From Galerina marginata (Eukaryota > Basidiomycota > Agaricomycetes > Agaricales > Galerinaceae): a stretch of 64,000 nt of DNA. The stretch lies in contig JAECYW010000015.1 of assembly GCA_023014335.1 (NCBI GenBank), positions 806,001-870,000 on the forward strand, given 5' to 3'. Shown here piece by piece: positions 22,596-32,520 of the stretch; position 1 is the stretch's first letter; every line of letters begins with the position of its first letter. The position numbers and the translations under genes were made by a program. Below the pieces are notes generated by a model. The model saw nothing but the letters and a program-made list of their open reading frames with translations, made no database searches and was not told the DNA's origin.

Positions 22596-23652
22596 GTCAA
22601 CATACTTCCAGCAAGGCCGCTCAGTGGATAACTACCTGGACAAGTTCCTGGATCTTGTGCACGATTCACAGTACACCAACCCCCGTACAATAGTGGTAAA
22701 ATTCCGACGAGGGCTAGCTCAACGCATTTCTGTGGTTCTTAGCGGAATTGTGAGCAGCAGGCCCTCCGACGTGGATCCTGATGGGTGGTACCAATTGGCC
22801 GCTCAACTTGACCAAAATCAACAGGCGGATGAGGCTTTCCTAGCTTCCTACTCTCCAGACCCACCCCCTGCTCTGACACCTGCTCTCCCAAGTCCCCTTC
22901 TCAGCCAACCACTGGCTGTTGAAAAACCTGAGGAGCAGAATTTCGATGTCTGTCATATGAGTCGGGTCGAGCTGCGGAAAGGTTTAGAGGATCGGTTGTC
23001 CAAGCTGAGCCGTATAGCGGAGGACAAGTCAAAGGAGCTGGAAGAAATTCCAGTGAAGTGGAAAACAGTGCGCGCCTTGCCGCGGGTGGTTCAGTCTTCC
23101 CTGCTGCCTTCCAAAAATCGCTATCCAGTCCTTGAGGTAGACTCAGTCCCAGAGCCTACTGAAGAACTGATAAGCATTGAGGATTTGCCACCGCCGCCTC
23201 CTAAAGCGACAACTCCTCCCAAGGCCCAAACTCCACAATGTGCTAAATGGGAGAAACGGATGCATGACCAGTTGGTTATTAATTCGATGAGCCCTGGACC
23301 AACCTCCCTTATTCTTCCGGTGCACCTCAAAAGCACGGATACTATGGTTGAGGTTGGAGCGGATGCTCTCGGTGACACTGGTGCCACTGGAGATTTCATT
23401 GACGAAGACTACGTCAAGGAATGTAACCTCCCCACTCGGAATCTATCGCAGCCAATTCCCGTTTTTAATGTGGATGGATCTCCAAATGAGGCTGGTTTAA
23501 TCTCCAAGGTGGTAGATGTGCTCATGATCTATCAGACGCATTCCGAGCGTATCCTCCTTGCTGTCACCAAACTTGGGAAGCAAAAGTTATCCTGGGCTAC
23601 ACTTGGTTTAAAAAGCACAACCCAGACATTGACTTCACAACGGGTACTGTGA
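22596..23652 (+). pseudogene. gag 3' part and aspartic protease of chromovirus A
   Basis: Continues the capsid (STYFQQGRSVDNYLDKF, FRRGLAQRI) into a linker. The protease follows with ADALGDTGATGDFID, the D-T-G catalytic triad equivalent, and VFNVDGSPNEAG. The frame then goes wrong near 23588: the one-base-shifted frame resumes the expected conserved GYTW segment and runs to about 23720, so a single-base indel broke the gene. No CCHC knuckle is obvious. Downstream the reverse transcriptase is absent. Confidence 0.75.
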
Positions 23653-23770
23653 AAATGAGCAAGTGTTCCCCCAGGTGCTGCTCGGGCTGTCGGACTGAAA
23701 TCCTGGAGGAATTCAAAGTCCAGAAGACAATCATAAGCTCAAGCAGTCTGTTACCTCTTCCCCAGTTCTC

Positions 23771-25474
23771 ATGTCCCCTGACTCCACCCGTCCATTCCGC
23801 GTCGAGGCCGACAGCTCTGATTTTGCAACTGGAGCTGTGCTGTCTCAGGTCTCCCCAGATGATGACAAGTGGCACCCTGTCGCGTTCTACTCCAAGTCCC
23901 TGTCCCCTGTCAAGCGGAACTATGAAATTCACAACAAGAAAATGCTTGCTATCATCTGCTCTTTACAAGAGTGGAGGCATTTCCTTGAAGGCACAGAACA
24001 CCAGTTTGAGATCTGGACAGATCATAAGAACTTGGAGTATTTCATGACCGCAAAACAGCTCAACCGCTGTCAAGCTCGCTGGTCCTTGGTCCTTGCCCGG
24101 TTTGATTTTCTTATGCACCACAAACCAGGCTGGACTATGGGAAAGCCGGACGCACTATCTCAAAGAGCAGATCATGGCACTGGATCAGAGGATAATTCCA
24201 ATATCACTCTTCTGACTCCAAAGCTCTTCGCCATTTGTGCTCTAGAGGCAGTTGAGGTTGTGGGCGCTGAGGTTGACATCCTCCGTGATATCCGCAAAGG
24301 TGTCAAAGGTCCTATCGAGGAGGAACCAGTGGCAAAAGCAGTTCAAGCGCTTAGGAAAACCTCTGCTCGCTCTATTCACTCTAGTGAATGGTCCGAACAC
24401 GATGGTCTCCTATACTTCCGAGGCAAGATCTACGTTCCACTCAACTTAGATCTCCGCCGGCGCATTGTCTCCCTCTGCCACAATACTCGGATTGCTGGGC
24501 ATGCTGGACGGTTTAAGACCTTGGAAATGGTTTCACGGAATTATTGGTGGCCAAACATGTCAAGATATGTTGGCCGGTATGTTGCTACTTGCGATATGTG
24601 CCTCCGTACCAAGATCCAACACCGTCTACCATCTGGTGAACTTGTTCCTCTCCCAGTCCCCTCTGACCGTTGGCACACTATCAGCGTGGACTTCATTGTC
24701 AAGCTTCCGGATTCAGCAGGATACGACGCGATCATGGTTGTTGTAGACAGTGCTGGTAAGCGGGGTCACTTCATTGAGACCACCACTACTATTACTGCTG
24801 CTGGAGCTGCCCAACTCTTCCTGAAGCATGTCTGGAAGCTCCACGGACTACCCTGGAAAGTCATCTCCAACCGCGGCTCCCAGTTCATTGCTGAGTTCAT
24901 GAAGGAGCTGTACCGCCTCTTAGGAATTCAGCTTGCTCCGTCAACTTCCTACCATCCGCAGACCGATGGCCAGACAGAGCGTGTCAACCAGGAATTGGAA
25001 CAGTACATCCGAGTCTTTGTCAGTGAACGTCAAGATGACTGGCAAGGACTTCTCCCACTTGCTGAGTTTGCATATAATAACCATGTGCACTCCTCAACTC
25101 AGCATACTCCATTCCTACTTGACACCGGACGGCATCCACAGATGGGTTTTGAGCCTCATCAGCCTCCGTCTAAGCTGGAGGCAGTCAATGAGTTCACTCA
25201 GCGGATGAAGGACACTTTGGAGGAAGCCAAGGCAGCTCTAACCAAGGCTAAAGACAACATGGCTAGATATTATAATCAGCAGCGAACACCAGCCCTGGTG
25301 TTCAAAGCTGGGGATAAGGTCTATTTGGATGCTAGCGACATTCAGACAACTTGCCCATCCAAGAAGTTTGCTCATCGCCGCCTAAGTCCCTACTTGGTTG
25401 AAAGGAGAATTGGACTTAATGCCTATTGACTTTGTCTTGCAGTATCCCTTAAGTGTCTTCATCCGGTCTTCAAT
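23771..25474 (+). pseudogene. RNase H and integrase of chromovirus A (RT deleted)
   Basis: The frame begins at the start of the Ty3-type RNase H domain ([18 protein letters not shown], then [35 protein letters not shown]). Next are an integrase H2C2 zinc-binding motif ([15 protein letters not shown]...CDMC) and the DDE core: SVDFIVKLP supplies the first Asp, and GQTERVNQE the Glu. The second catalytic Asp, normally in a S-D-R-G motif, is Asn here (VISNRGSQF, near 24868-24894), so the enzyme would be inactive even if expressed. TGA at 25427-25429 interrupts the C-terminus in frame; CGA would restore it. No RT palm or YxDD motif is found before the RNase H. Confidence 0.85.
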
Positions 25475-25770
25475 GTGATCAAGCTGACACCTGCCCTTGA
25501 TGATCCTATCCCAGGAAGGAGAGCTGCGCCACCACCACCGCCAGAGCTTATCGATGGGGAAGAACACTATGGAGTAGAGGAAATTCTCAACAGCCGCATG
25601 TTCCGCAGAAAGCTCCAGTACTTGATCAAATGGGAAGGCTATGGTCCAGAGGATAATTCTTGGGAGTATAAGGATAATATTAGTGCTCCTGAGCTCATCA
25701 CCAGATTCCACCAGCAGAACCCAGGAGCACCGCGACAAATCCGTGCCTTAGCATTTGGCTCAATTCCTTT
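25475..25770 (+). pseudogene. Chromodomain of chromovirus A
   Basis: In frame with the integrase after the TGA at 25427. A linker with PPPPPELIDGEEHYGVEEI leads to the chromodomain: EEILNSRMFRRKLQYLIKWEGYG, EDNSWEYKDNI and a C-terminal helix ELITRFHQQNPGAPR. The aromatic cage positions (Y, W, W) are kept. Coding then merges into the polypurine tract and 3' LTR. Confidence 0.8.
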
Positions 25771-25830
25771 CCGACCTATCACCAGTCTTCCTATTGCATC
25801 GAGGCGATGCTCATTTGAGGGGGGGGTAAT

Positions 25831-26178
25831 TGTAAGGGGAACTCCGCTTCCGATTTCCGAAGCTCTGATTTCCGGGTCTGACGTTCCGGAGTTCTGCTCT
25901 GCTCCACCTGTTGGGACGTGATTCCAAAGATTTCATTTTATTTATGGACTTTATTTTATCGTACCACTTTTATTATTTTGCATGCGACACTTGCCCTAAA
26001 GTGCCTTTTCTTATATATACCACTGACCTAGCATTGGGTTCCCACTTTTCCCTCTTTGGTTCCCTGCTAGGTGCGTTTAGATAGATTAGATTAGATCACC
26101 GCATTTAATATATTGACTTTGGTTCCCTGCTAGTTCTCCAATCTGTTTCCGGCATCCCGGACTTCAGTTGCCCTTACA
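25831..26178 (+). repeat. 3' LTR of chromovirus A
   Basis: 348 bp, TGTAAGGGG...CCCTTACA, preceded by GAGGGGGGGG. By eye 14 differences from the 5' LTR, 12 of them transitions. Immediately downstream is a fragment of a different gypsy integrase. Confidence 0.92.
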
Positions 26179-27062
26179 CCATGCCAAGGAATCACTATTC
26201 TTAGCTCAAGAATTCCAAAGGAAATCTTACAACAAAGGACAACTAGTTCAGGAATTCAATGAAGGAGACCTCGTTTTACTCAATCCCCATTCTCTAGCAT
26301 TACTCAAGAAAGAGGACAGACAAGGGAAGAAGCTTCTCATGAAGTATGACAGCCCTTTTGAGGTTACTGTACTATTTCGACCCCATGTTCACGTAACGCG
26401 TAACGCAATAGTGTGAACTGAACTAATGAGCACATTGTAACACATAACAAGGCTGAAATAGGGTCCAAAATGTCCAAAAAAGCGCCCAGAGCGGCTGAAA
26501 TGGACCCTTAATTTCCTAATTCGGCCTATTTTTAGTGTAATGAACATGTTACAAAATGAACTATGTCCGTAACGCGTAACATGGTGTGAACATAAGGTCG
26601 AAATAGTACAGTATCTGCAAAATTAGCCCAGTCACCTATCATCTTTGTATGCCTACGTCCTACGGAATCCACCCAATTGTTAATATCGCTCACTTGGCAA
26701 GCTATTCAAAGTCACCTCAACTCGGTGATCAACCAGTGCGGGCCCTAAATCAAGCTGATTTCAATGCACTGCCCAAAGAGGAGATAGAAGAAATAATTGG
26801 TGAATGTTTTAGAAAGGTTTGCAGAGGACGACACATCAAGGAATGGAAGGTACAGTGGTCTAATTTTGGTCCTGAGGGTGACAAGTGGCTGTCCCTGAAG
26901 GGTTTGAAAAATGTGCCACTTGTCTTGGCAGAATGGGAAGAACGGAAGCAATTACTTCAACCCAACACGACTGTGCCATACCTTTCATCAGTACACCTCG
27001 CCAGTACTTTTCATTCCCCCACTGATTCCCTAGGAATGGTGGGAATCCCTCTATTCCTGTAG
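26179..27062 (+). pseudogene. Fragment of a second gypsy integrase tail and chromodomain-like region, split by MITE
   Basis: Reads FLAQEFQRKSYNKGQL, EGDLVLLNPHSLALLKKE, GKKLLMKYDSPFEV up to 26366. After the MITE it resumes in frame with ICKISPVTYHL, MPTSYGIHPIVNIAHL. This is the GPY/F module of Ty3/gypsy integrase, followed by a chromodomain-like stretch (EIIGECFRKVCRGRHIKEW, VQWSNFGPEGDKW). It differs from both A and B, so it belongs to a third element, truncated on the left by the end of A's LTR. The homologous coding ends around 26970. Confidence 0.7.
26367..26611. mobile_element. Tc1/mariner-like MITE, 245 bp, TA target
   Basis: Flanked by TA at 26365-26366 and 26612-26613. Ends CTGTACTATTTCGACC on both strands, continuing as inverted repeats through CATGTTCAC and GTAACGCGTAAC. 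Removing the element plus one TA rejoins the host integrase frame (FEV then ICKISP). No ORF. Confidence 0.85.
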
Positions 27063-28862
27063 GATTCCCAGTGGAATGGAGGGAATTCCCTCTATTCCTT
27101 GGGGAATTCCTTCTATTCCCTCTATTCCTGTGGATTCCCTGGATTCCCTTAGGATTCCCCAAGGAATAGAGGGAATAGTACTAATAGTAGTGTAATAGAG
27201 GCCATCTGACTGATGTTTTTCTTACTACTTGCTAACTTCACTGTCAAATCTCAATATAGTTCATTTATAGTCTATTATTTATATTAAACATCATTCATTA
27301 CATTACTGTTACTGTAGTAGTCTATTCTAATTACTACTTTAATTATATCTACAATAAACGGAGGAGGGGGCGTACACAAAACCACAGCGGCGCAGCCGCG
27401 GGAGTTCGACGGCCGTTCACGAAATGAGTCGGCGCGGGGAGTTGGAGGGCGGGCGTGAGCGTCGCAGTAGCCGCGGGTGGGTTAAACGAGACGGCGTGAG
27501 TTCAAATGGACGTGAATGGGCTGGGGAGCTTACCGGGCGTCTGTGGGCCTATCCCCCACTCCCTAAACCCCGCGGTTTGTTGACCTGGAGTCGCGGTGGT
27601 CGTTCGTTCGACGTGGCGAGGGGAACGTGACGGTAGTGGTAGTAAGGGCTGGGGGGGCGGAGCGGCAACGTCGACGTTTAGGCCCGAGGCGGCGACATGT
27701 GGCGCGGGCTCGAAATGGCGGCGGCTGTGGCTAACGCGTCAACAGGGGGCTTAGGATGGTGGATGGGGTGCTTACGCATCTCTCGAGCTCGGCGACGTGG
27801 TATTCGCGCCGCGTCAGCAAGCTATGGGGTCGTGAAGGCGGGGCCGGCGTTCGTTCGACGTGGCGCGGGCTACGCAGTGGTGGTGGGCGTTGACGTGGCG
27901 GTGGTAGGTGGCGCCTTGGGTGCTAATGGTGGGTTGGGCTCGAAAACGCGGCGGCGGGGAGATGGGCATCGGTCCCATTCGCAAAACGGATGCGAAAGGG
28001 TGGGCGATGGGCGCTGGTGGGTGCAGATGGGCGCCGCGGGAGTCCCAGCGCATGGGTGGTGGGGGCTAACGAGGCCGCCATGGGCTCGAAATGGTTTCGG
28101 GGGCGACGCGAGGTCGAATCCGGCGGCAGTGGGGGGTGACGTGGCCGCTGTTGATTCTAAATGAGGGCGGGGGGGTCGAGCTGGGGTCGACGTGGCTGTT
28201 TCCGCGGCTGACGTTGGTTCGAAACGGCAGCGGATGTGTCTGAGGTGGAAGCTGGGGACCACCGGGGTGCAGGATGTGTGAAGTGGGTTGGGGTGCTTAC
28301 CGGTACCTCTGGTCCCCTTCTCCCACTCCGTGAGGCGCTGCGACGGGGCCAACGTGCTATTCGCCCTCTGAGGCCAGTGGCGTGGAAGTCGCGACGGGGT
28401 AGCGAGGGGCTCAGAGTCGTGGTGGCGGGGTCGGCGACGTTCGACGTGGCGGGTAACGCGATGTGGCGGAGTGGACGTGGCGCCAGCGAGTCGTGAGCGC
28501 GCAGGTCGACGTGGCGGCGAAAAGTCGCGGCCGGCGGGACTGGACGATAGGGGGAGTGGAGAGGGAGGAGAGGGACGATGGTGGCGGTTGATGGGCAAGA
28601 GACTGGCACGACGTGGGGAAATCAACAAGCCACGGCCTGTGGGAACATTACATAATCGTATAATGTAACCTCATATTCCGCCGCGGAATCCCACCGAATT
28701 CCCCATTCCGGACGTTCCGCGCCGTGTTCCGCCGGAATATAACCCACGGAATTGTCCCTTTTGGCTGGTCCCTCTGGCATTCCGATTCCGGCAGGATTCC
28801 GCGGAATTGCGATATTCCGGCCGGAATCCTGCAGGAATCAGTGGGGCATCACTAAGACCTCC
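27013..28862. mobile_element. Element C, copy 2 (non-autonomous, GC-rich interior)
   Basis: Ends share CCCCACTGATTCC (about 27018 on plus, about 28848 on minus), each followed inward by a zone dense in GGAAT/ATTCC motifs (27020-27180 and 28670-28850). After an AT-rich gap (27180-27360) the interior is very GC-rich. Its right half is homologous to 8791-9333, including the GGTTGATGGGCAAGAGACTGG module. A 252-codon minus-strand frame (27870-28628) is His/Pro/Arg/Thr-rich, partly alignable to 8870-9103 only because the DNA is, and has no domain. Exact ends and TSD are not resolved: homology between the copies extends past the TIR to AAGACCTCC. Confidence 0.55.
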
Positions 28863-30395
28863 ACCTCGCAGCTTCTAAGTGTTCGTGAGTCCGGTTAATA
28901 AAAAATTCTTTTGGGGGAGACAAAAAGTCTATAAGATCTGCCATATTTCTCTGCTTGTTTCCCCTCAGTAAACTTGTAACCCAATCAACACATCCACATA
29001 ATATTCATCACTCTATAATCTTCTCTACTCTATTTCTACATTGTTCTTGTCATCTTCTTAGGACTCATCATTATTCCACTGATATCCGGTCTTTTATCTT
29101 CTTATCCATTCACCATTCCCACTCTCATCTGCACTTGCCTCTTTCAAGCAGCTCTCACTGATGCCTTCCTTGCTCCCTTATTGGTTACTTCAAAAGAACA
29201 GCAATGGGCTACAGTGTTTCAACTCCGTAGTCCCCGACTGCTTCCTACGTTCAATTTTTCACCCACTACTCAGTCATTACCCCCTCAATTTTTGAATGCT
29301 GGACACCTACATAACTGTTTGCGTCGAGTATGGTGTTCATTTGTACTTCCTACGCCCAGGTACAGCAATCTCCTTGTGGCAAGGTGTCGTCGATATCGCC
29401 ACCCTTATAGCCACAGCAGGAAATTGTTTTACTCCTGTCTGTGGCGACACCCAACCGCTTCCCATTACTGTCCCAGACGCCACCCTCCAAGACATTGAGT
29501 TATGCTATCCTATCATCCTCTTAGCCTTGACCTGTAGGGATGAGAATGTTCTTGCTTGTCCCTTCAAGTCTCATGCCAAAATCTACCATGCAGTTTCCAT
29601 CATCAGACACATCACCAACTACTACGTCAGATGGGTCGCTGAAGCAATTAAGTGCTCAATCCAACAAGGAATGTCTTCAATGTGGCACTGGACTGCCATT
29701 TTGGCATACCGTTACGCAATTTCCTCGAGCATATTGGGACGGCCTTGGGCACTATGGAATGGATGGAAACTAGGGGCATTTTCAAAAAATACGACAAAGA
29801 GTTCATTGAGACGTCATTGGCTATCATTGTCCATCCAACCGCTGCCAGAGTATTTCAGAACACTCACAATTGTGCCGCAGTTAGACATGCTAGCCCCAAT
29901 GAAGTTGCCTTGCTCACAATGGTAATGGCAGCTTGCGGACTTATAGCTCCAGCGTCTCATCCTTTGCCAGCGCCTTGCCCTTTGCCAGTGCCTTGCCCTC
30001 TGCCAGTGTCTTGCCCTTTGCCAGCTCCTTGCCCTTTGCCAACTCCTCCCATTCAACATAGTTTGGTCTTAGTATCACAGGAACTTCAGATGTCTGCCGC
30101 TAATCATTCCACCTTGCCAACATACAAAGCCTCGGAGGCTAACTCATCGCCTATCAATGTGTTCTGTCCTATTGTCTAGACTTCTCACTGCGAACTTTTC
30201 ACTTTTCAGCCACCTAGGACATTTAGAATTATCAGACTATTCATACTACTCCTTGCCTTTATTATTCTAACCTTTTAGCCTCAACTAGGACACTTATATT
30301 ACTGGACATTTTGTAATTCTTCTTCGCCTTTCCTTCTCTATAAAACGGACTATCATTTTTTCTGACTTTTGAGTACACAGAGACTGGGGGGGCTA
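28863..30395 (+). pseudogene. Unrecognised decayed coding region with PLPAPC repeat; possible retroelement interior
   Basis: Two frames on plus look coding and may be one broken gene: 29296-29620 (MLDTYITVCVEYGVHLYF, ISLWQGVVDIATLIATAGN, DIELCYPIILLALTC) and 29652-30179 (NVFNVALDCHFGIPLRNF, KEFIETSLAIIVHPTA, SPNEVALLTMVMAACGL). The second ends in a Pro/Leu/Ala/Cys repeat encoded by an 18-bp tandem repeat at about 29956-30048. A G-rich tract (30384-30391) followed by TGTTATTGG looks like a polypurine tract and LTR start, so this could be the end of an LTR element. I do not recognise the protein. Confidence 0.3.
29956..30048 (+). repeat. 18-bp tandem repeat, about five copies
   Basis: The unit resembles CCTTGCCCTTTGCCAGTG with point variation and encodes Pro-Leu-Pro-Ala/Val-Pro/Ser-Cys in the overlying frame. 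Confidence 0.75.
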
Positions 30396-30522
30396 TGTTA
30401 TTGGAATTACTAGCTATACCTACGGATATCATGTATTTAACTAATTATTGTAATTCCACAGAGTCTCTGGCACTCTCAACATATGCAAAAAGAGAAGCGC
30501 AGTTGAGTGTGAGGCACATCAC

Positions 30523-31203
30523 TAGTGTTTGGAAGTCCGGTTACGGAACTGCAAAAAGACCGTAACCAAACCGGACCCAGACCGATGAGGACTGCAAAGC
30601 TCGAGGACCGATGAAGACCGTTAACCGCGGTCCGGTTAACAGTCTACCATATTTTCGAAAATCTGAGGACCGACGAAAAACCGGTTTTAACCGGTTACAA
30701 CCGGTCGTTCTGGCTGTAATTTTACACGTAGATAGCGACAAATAATATCTTTCCGACGACTCTAAGATCGTAATTTTAAACGAAAAACTGATAAAGTTGC
30801 AGTCAAATTTGTGAAATTCATTGAATCCATGTCTAACTTCTTTAATTGTCAGTCAATATTTGCGTTCTTGACCTCATTTTGGAGAGTAAAATAATTGTAT
30901 TTTAACTAGATAGCTTAAATCTATTCTAGTGGTGTTAATGCTCGCTAATTTCATTGATTAAATACTTAGATACTGATGTGATACTGTAGAAAGAGGAAAA
31001 AACCGGTTTTTAACCAGTCCTGAGCTGGTTTTAACCGTAACCAGTCAAGACCGGTTGATAGACCGCAAAAAAACCGCCCTTAACCGGTCTACTGCAGTCC
31101 AGTTCGGTTTTTTGCACTTTCTGAGTTTTGATAGACCAGTCCCGGTCTGCGGTTAAGGCTCCCGAGGCCAAAAAACCGGACCGGACCGGACTTTCAAACA
31201 CTA
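30523..31203. mobile_element. 8-bp-TSD MITE rich in ACCGG subrepeats, copy 2
   Basis: TSD CACATCAC at 30515-30522 and 31204-31211. Ends TAGTGTTTGGAAGTCCGG and, inward from the right, TAGTGTTTGAAAGTCCGG. Same length class (681 bp), same AACCGGT/GACCGG subrepeats and AT-rich core as 20758-21435. It sits in sequence that may be an LTR. Confidence 0.9.
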
Positions 31204-31211
31204 CACATCAC

Positions 31212-31957
31212 GGCATATTCCGGAGCTACGACTTGGTGTTGAAGGCCGATGCTTCGCACGGCAAAACTCATCCCCAGTTGGGTTAGGTTTTTTGATCCCT
31301 ATATTATTGTGAACTAATATCTGGCAGGCCGCTCGTCGCCAACCTCCGGTTGGCTCCTCGTGGCCCGTTATCTAACCCTCTGGGCAGTGGGGAGTCTTTT
31401 CAGCCAGAGAAAGATCCCCAGATATTTCTAACTTCATTATTTCCTCATTTACTTTTGCTCATTTCCTGTTCATAACTTATATTCGTGACAATGCACATAG
31501 TGCTTGTGGCTGTACGTTTCGGGCATGCAGATTGCTTATTTAATAACAATTCAACGCTGTTGCCTTTGCCACCACTCCCAACTGGGCCATGCCACTCGTC
31601 GCCAACCTCCGGTTGGCTCCTTGCGGCCTGTTGCGGTAAAAGAACAACGCACATTGAATCATAAGCAAAATTCGTGGAACGTAAGCAACCTTAGGTCAAA
31701 TGAGCGACAAACATAAGCGACATTAGGTAATGATAGGGAGATCGTCAGCGACATTACCAGAAAGGACCCTGAAATTTGGATAATCCCCTAAGTTTTGCCT
31801 TGAAAAGGTAGGAGGACCCTGAAATCATTACCATCTTAGGGCACTTAATATCCACGCCACCAAATCCTTGTATTCTAAAATAACGACTTCCCCTAAAGGG
31901 GACTCGTAACTCGAGTCACTGTAAGCACTCAAGATAGATGCGCAGCAGTGTACTTTA
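31212..31957. other. Intergenic remnant with a duplicated 17-nt hairpin motif
   Basis: CTCGTCGCCAACCTCCGGTT and its continuation TGGCTCC occur at about 31333 and 31597. Each copy contains the self-complementary GCCAACC-TCC-GGTTGGC. No ORF of note. It may be the remainder of the LTR-like unit starting near 30396. Confidence 0.4.
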
Positions 31958-31969
31958 CAGTCCCCCACC

Positions 31970-32370
31970 TTATCCGTATGGACTGCATGGATTCCATGGA
32001 TTCACAAATAATTCCATGGACAGTGTTATGGATGTTATGTGGACTCTATGGATTCCATGGATTCAGAATAATTCCACGGACAATGTTATGGATGTTATGG
32101 AATCTCATTTTGATTCCATGGACTGTCCGTGGATTCAGTGAAACAGTGTTATGGATATTATGAAATCTCATGGAAATCCGTGGACAGTCCATGGATTTCA
32201 CAAATGATTATAAATTCATAAGTTCCCCCCCAAAAAAAATATGTGGATTCCATGGACAATTCTGTGGAATCCATATGGACTTTATTACTTAATTTTACAA
32301 CTCTATGTGTTTTTTCTCTGTCCATGTGTAGTCCACAGACAAAATCCATGGATTTTGAATGGATTCCATA
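31970..32370. repeat. Left subterminal array of TCCATGGA motifs
   Basis: Many copies of GATTCCATGGA, TTCCATGGAC and variants, most built on the 8-bp palindrome TCCATGGA, in both orientations. A matching array is at the other end of the element. Probable transposase binding sites by analogy with other DNA transposons. Confidence 0.75.
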
Positions 32371-32520
32371 TGGACTCTAGATGAAATTCTAAGAAAATTC
32401 AATATTAGTAGATGTTATAAATAATTTTAATATGAGATAAATCATTCAAATTGTTATTTCATTCAGTACTACTTGTAAAAAAAATACACATCATAAGCAA
32501 TAGGTATATCAATGAGTACT

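Larger units (their letters stand above)
9491..26178 (+). mobile_element. Ty3/gypsy chromovirus A (non-functional; hosts two nested insertions)
   Basis: LTRs begin TGTAAGGGG and end CCCTTACA. The 3' LTR is 25831-26178 (348 bp). The 5' LTR is 9491-9825 plus 16058-16070, also exactly 348 bp once nested element B is removed. Order: gag-protease (16229-16941 continuing at 22596), RNase H, integrase, chromodomain, then a G-rich polypurine tract (about 25817-25826) before the 3' LTR. The reverse transcriptase core is missing near 23720. By eye the LTRs differ at 14 sites, 12 of them transitions. Flanks differ (CTTAA before, CCATG after), so no target duplication is seen; one end may be rearranged. 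Confidence 0.85.

Noticed and set aside
9486..26183. Target-site duplication for chromovirus A
   Set aside because: Flanks CTTAA and CCATG do not match, so none is claimed.
27870..28628. 252-codon minus-strand frame in element C as a gene
   Set aside because: Composition-driven (His, Pro, Arg, Thr). The partial copy at 8870-9103 keeps similarity only at DNA level and is truncated by stops.
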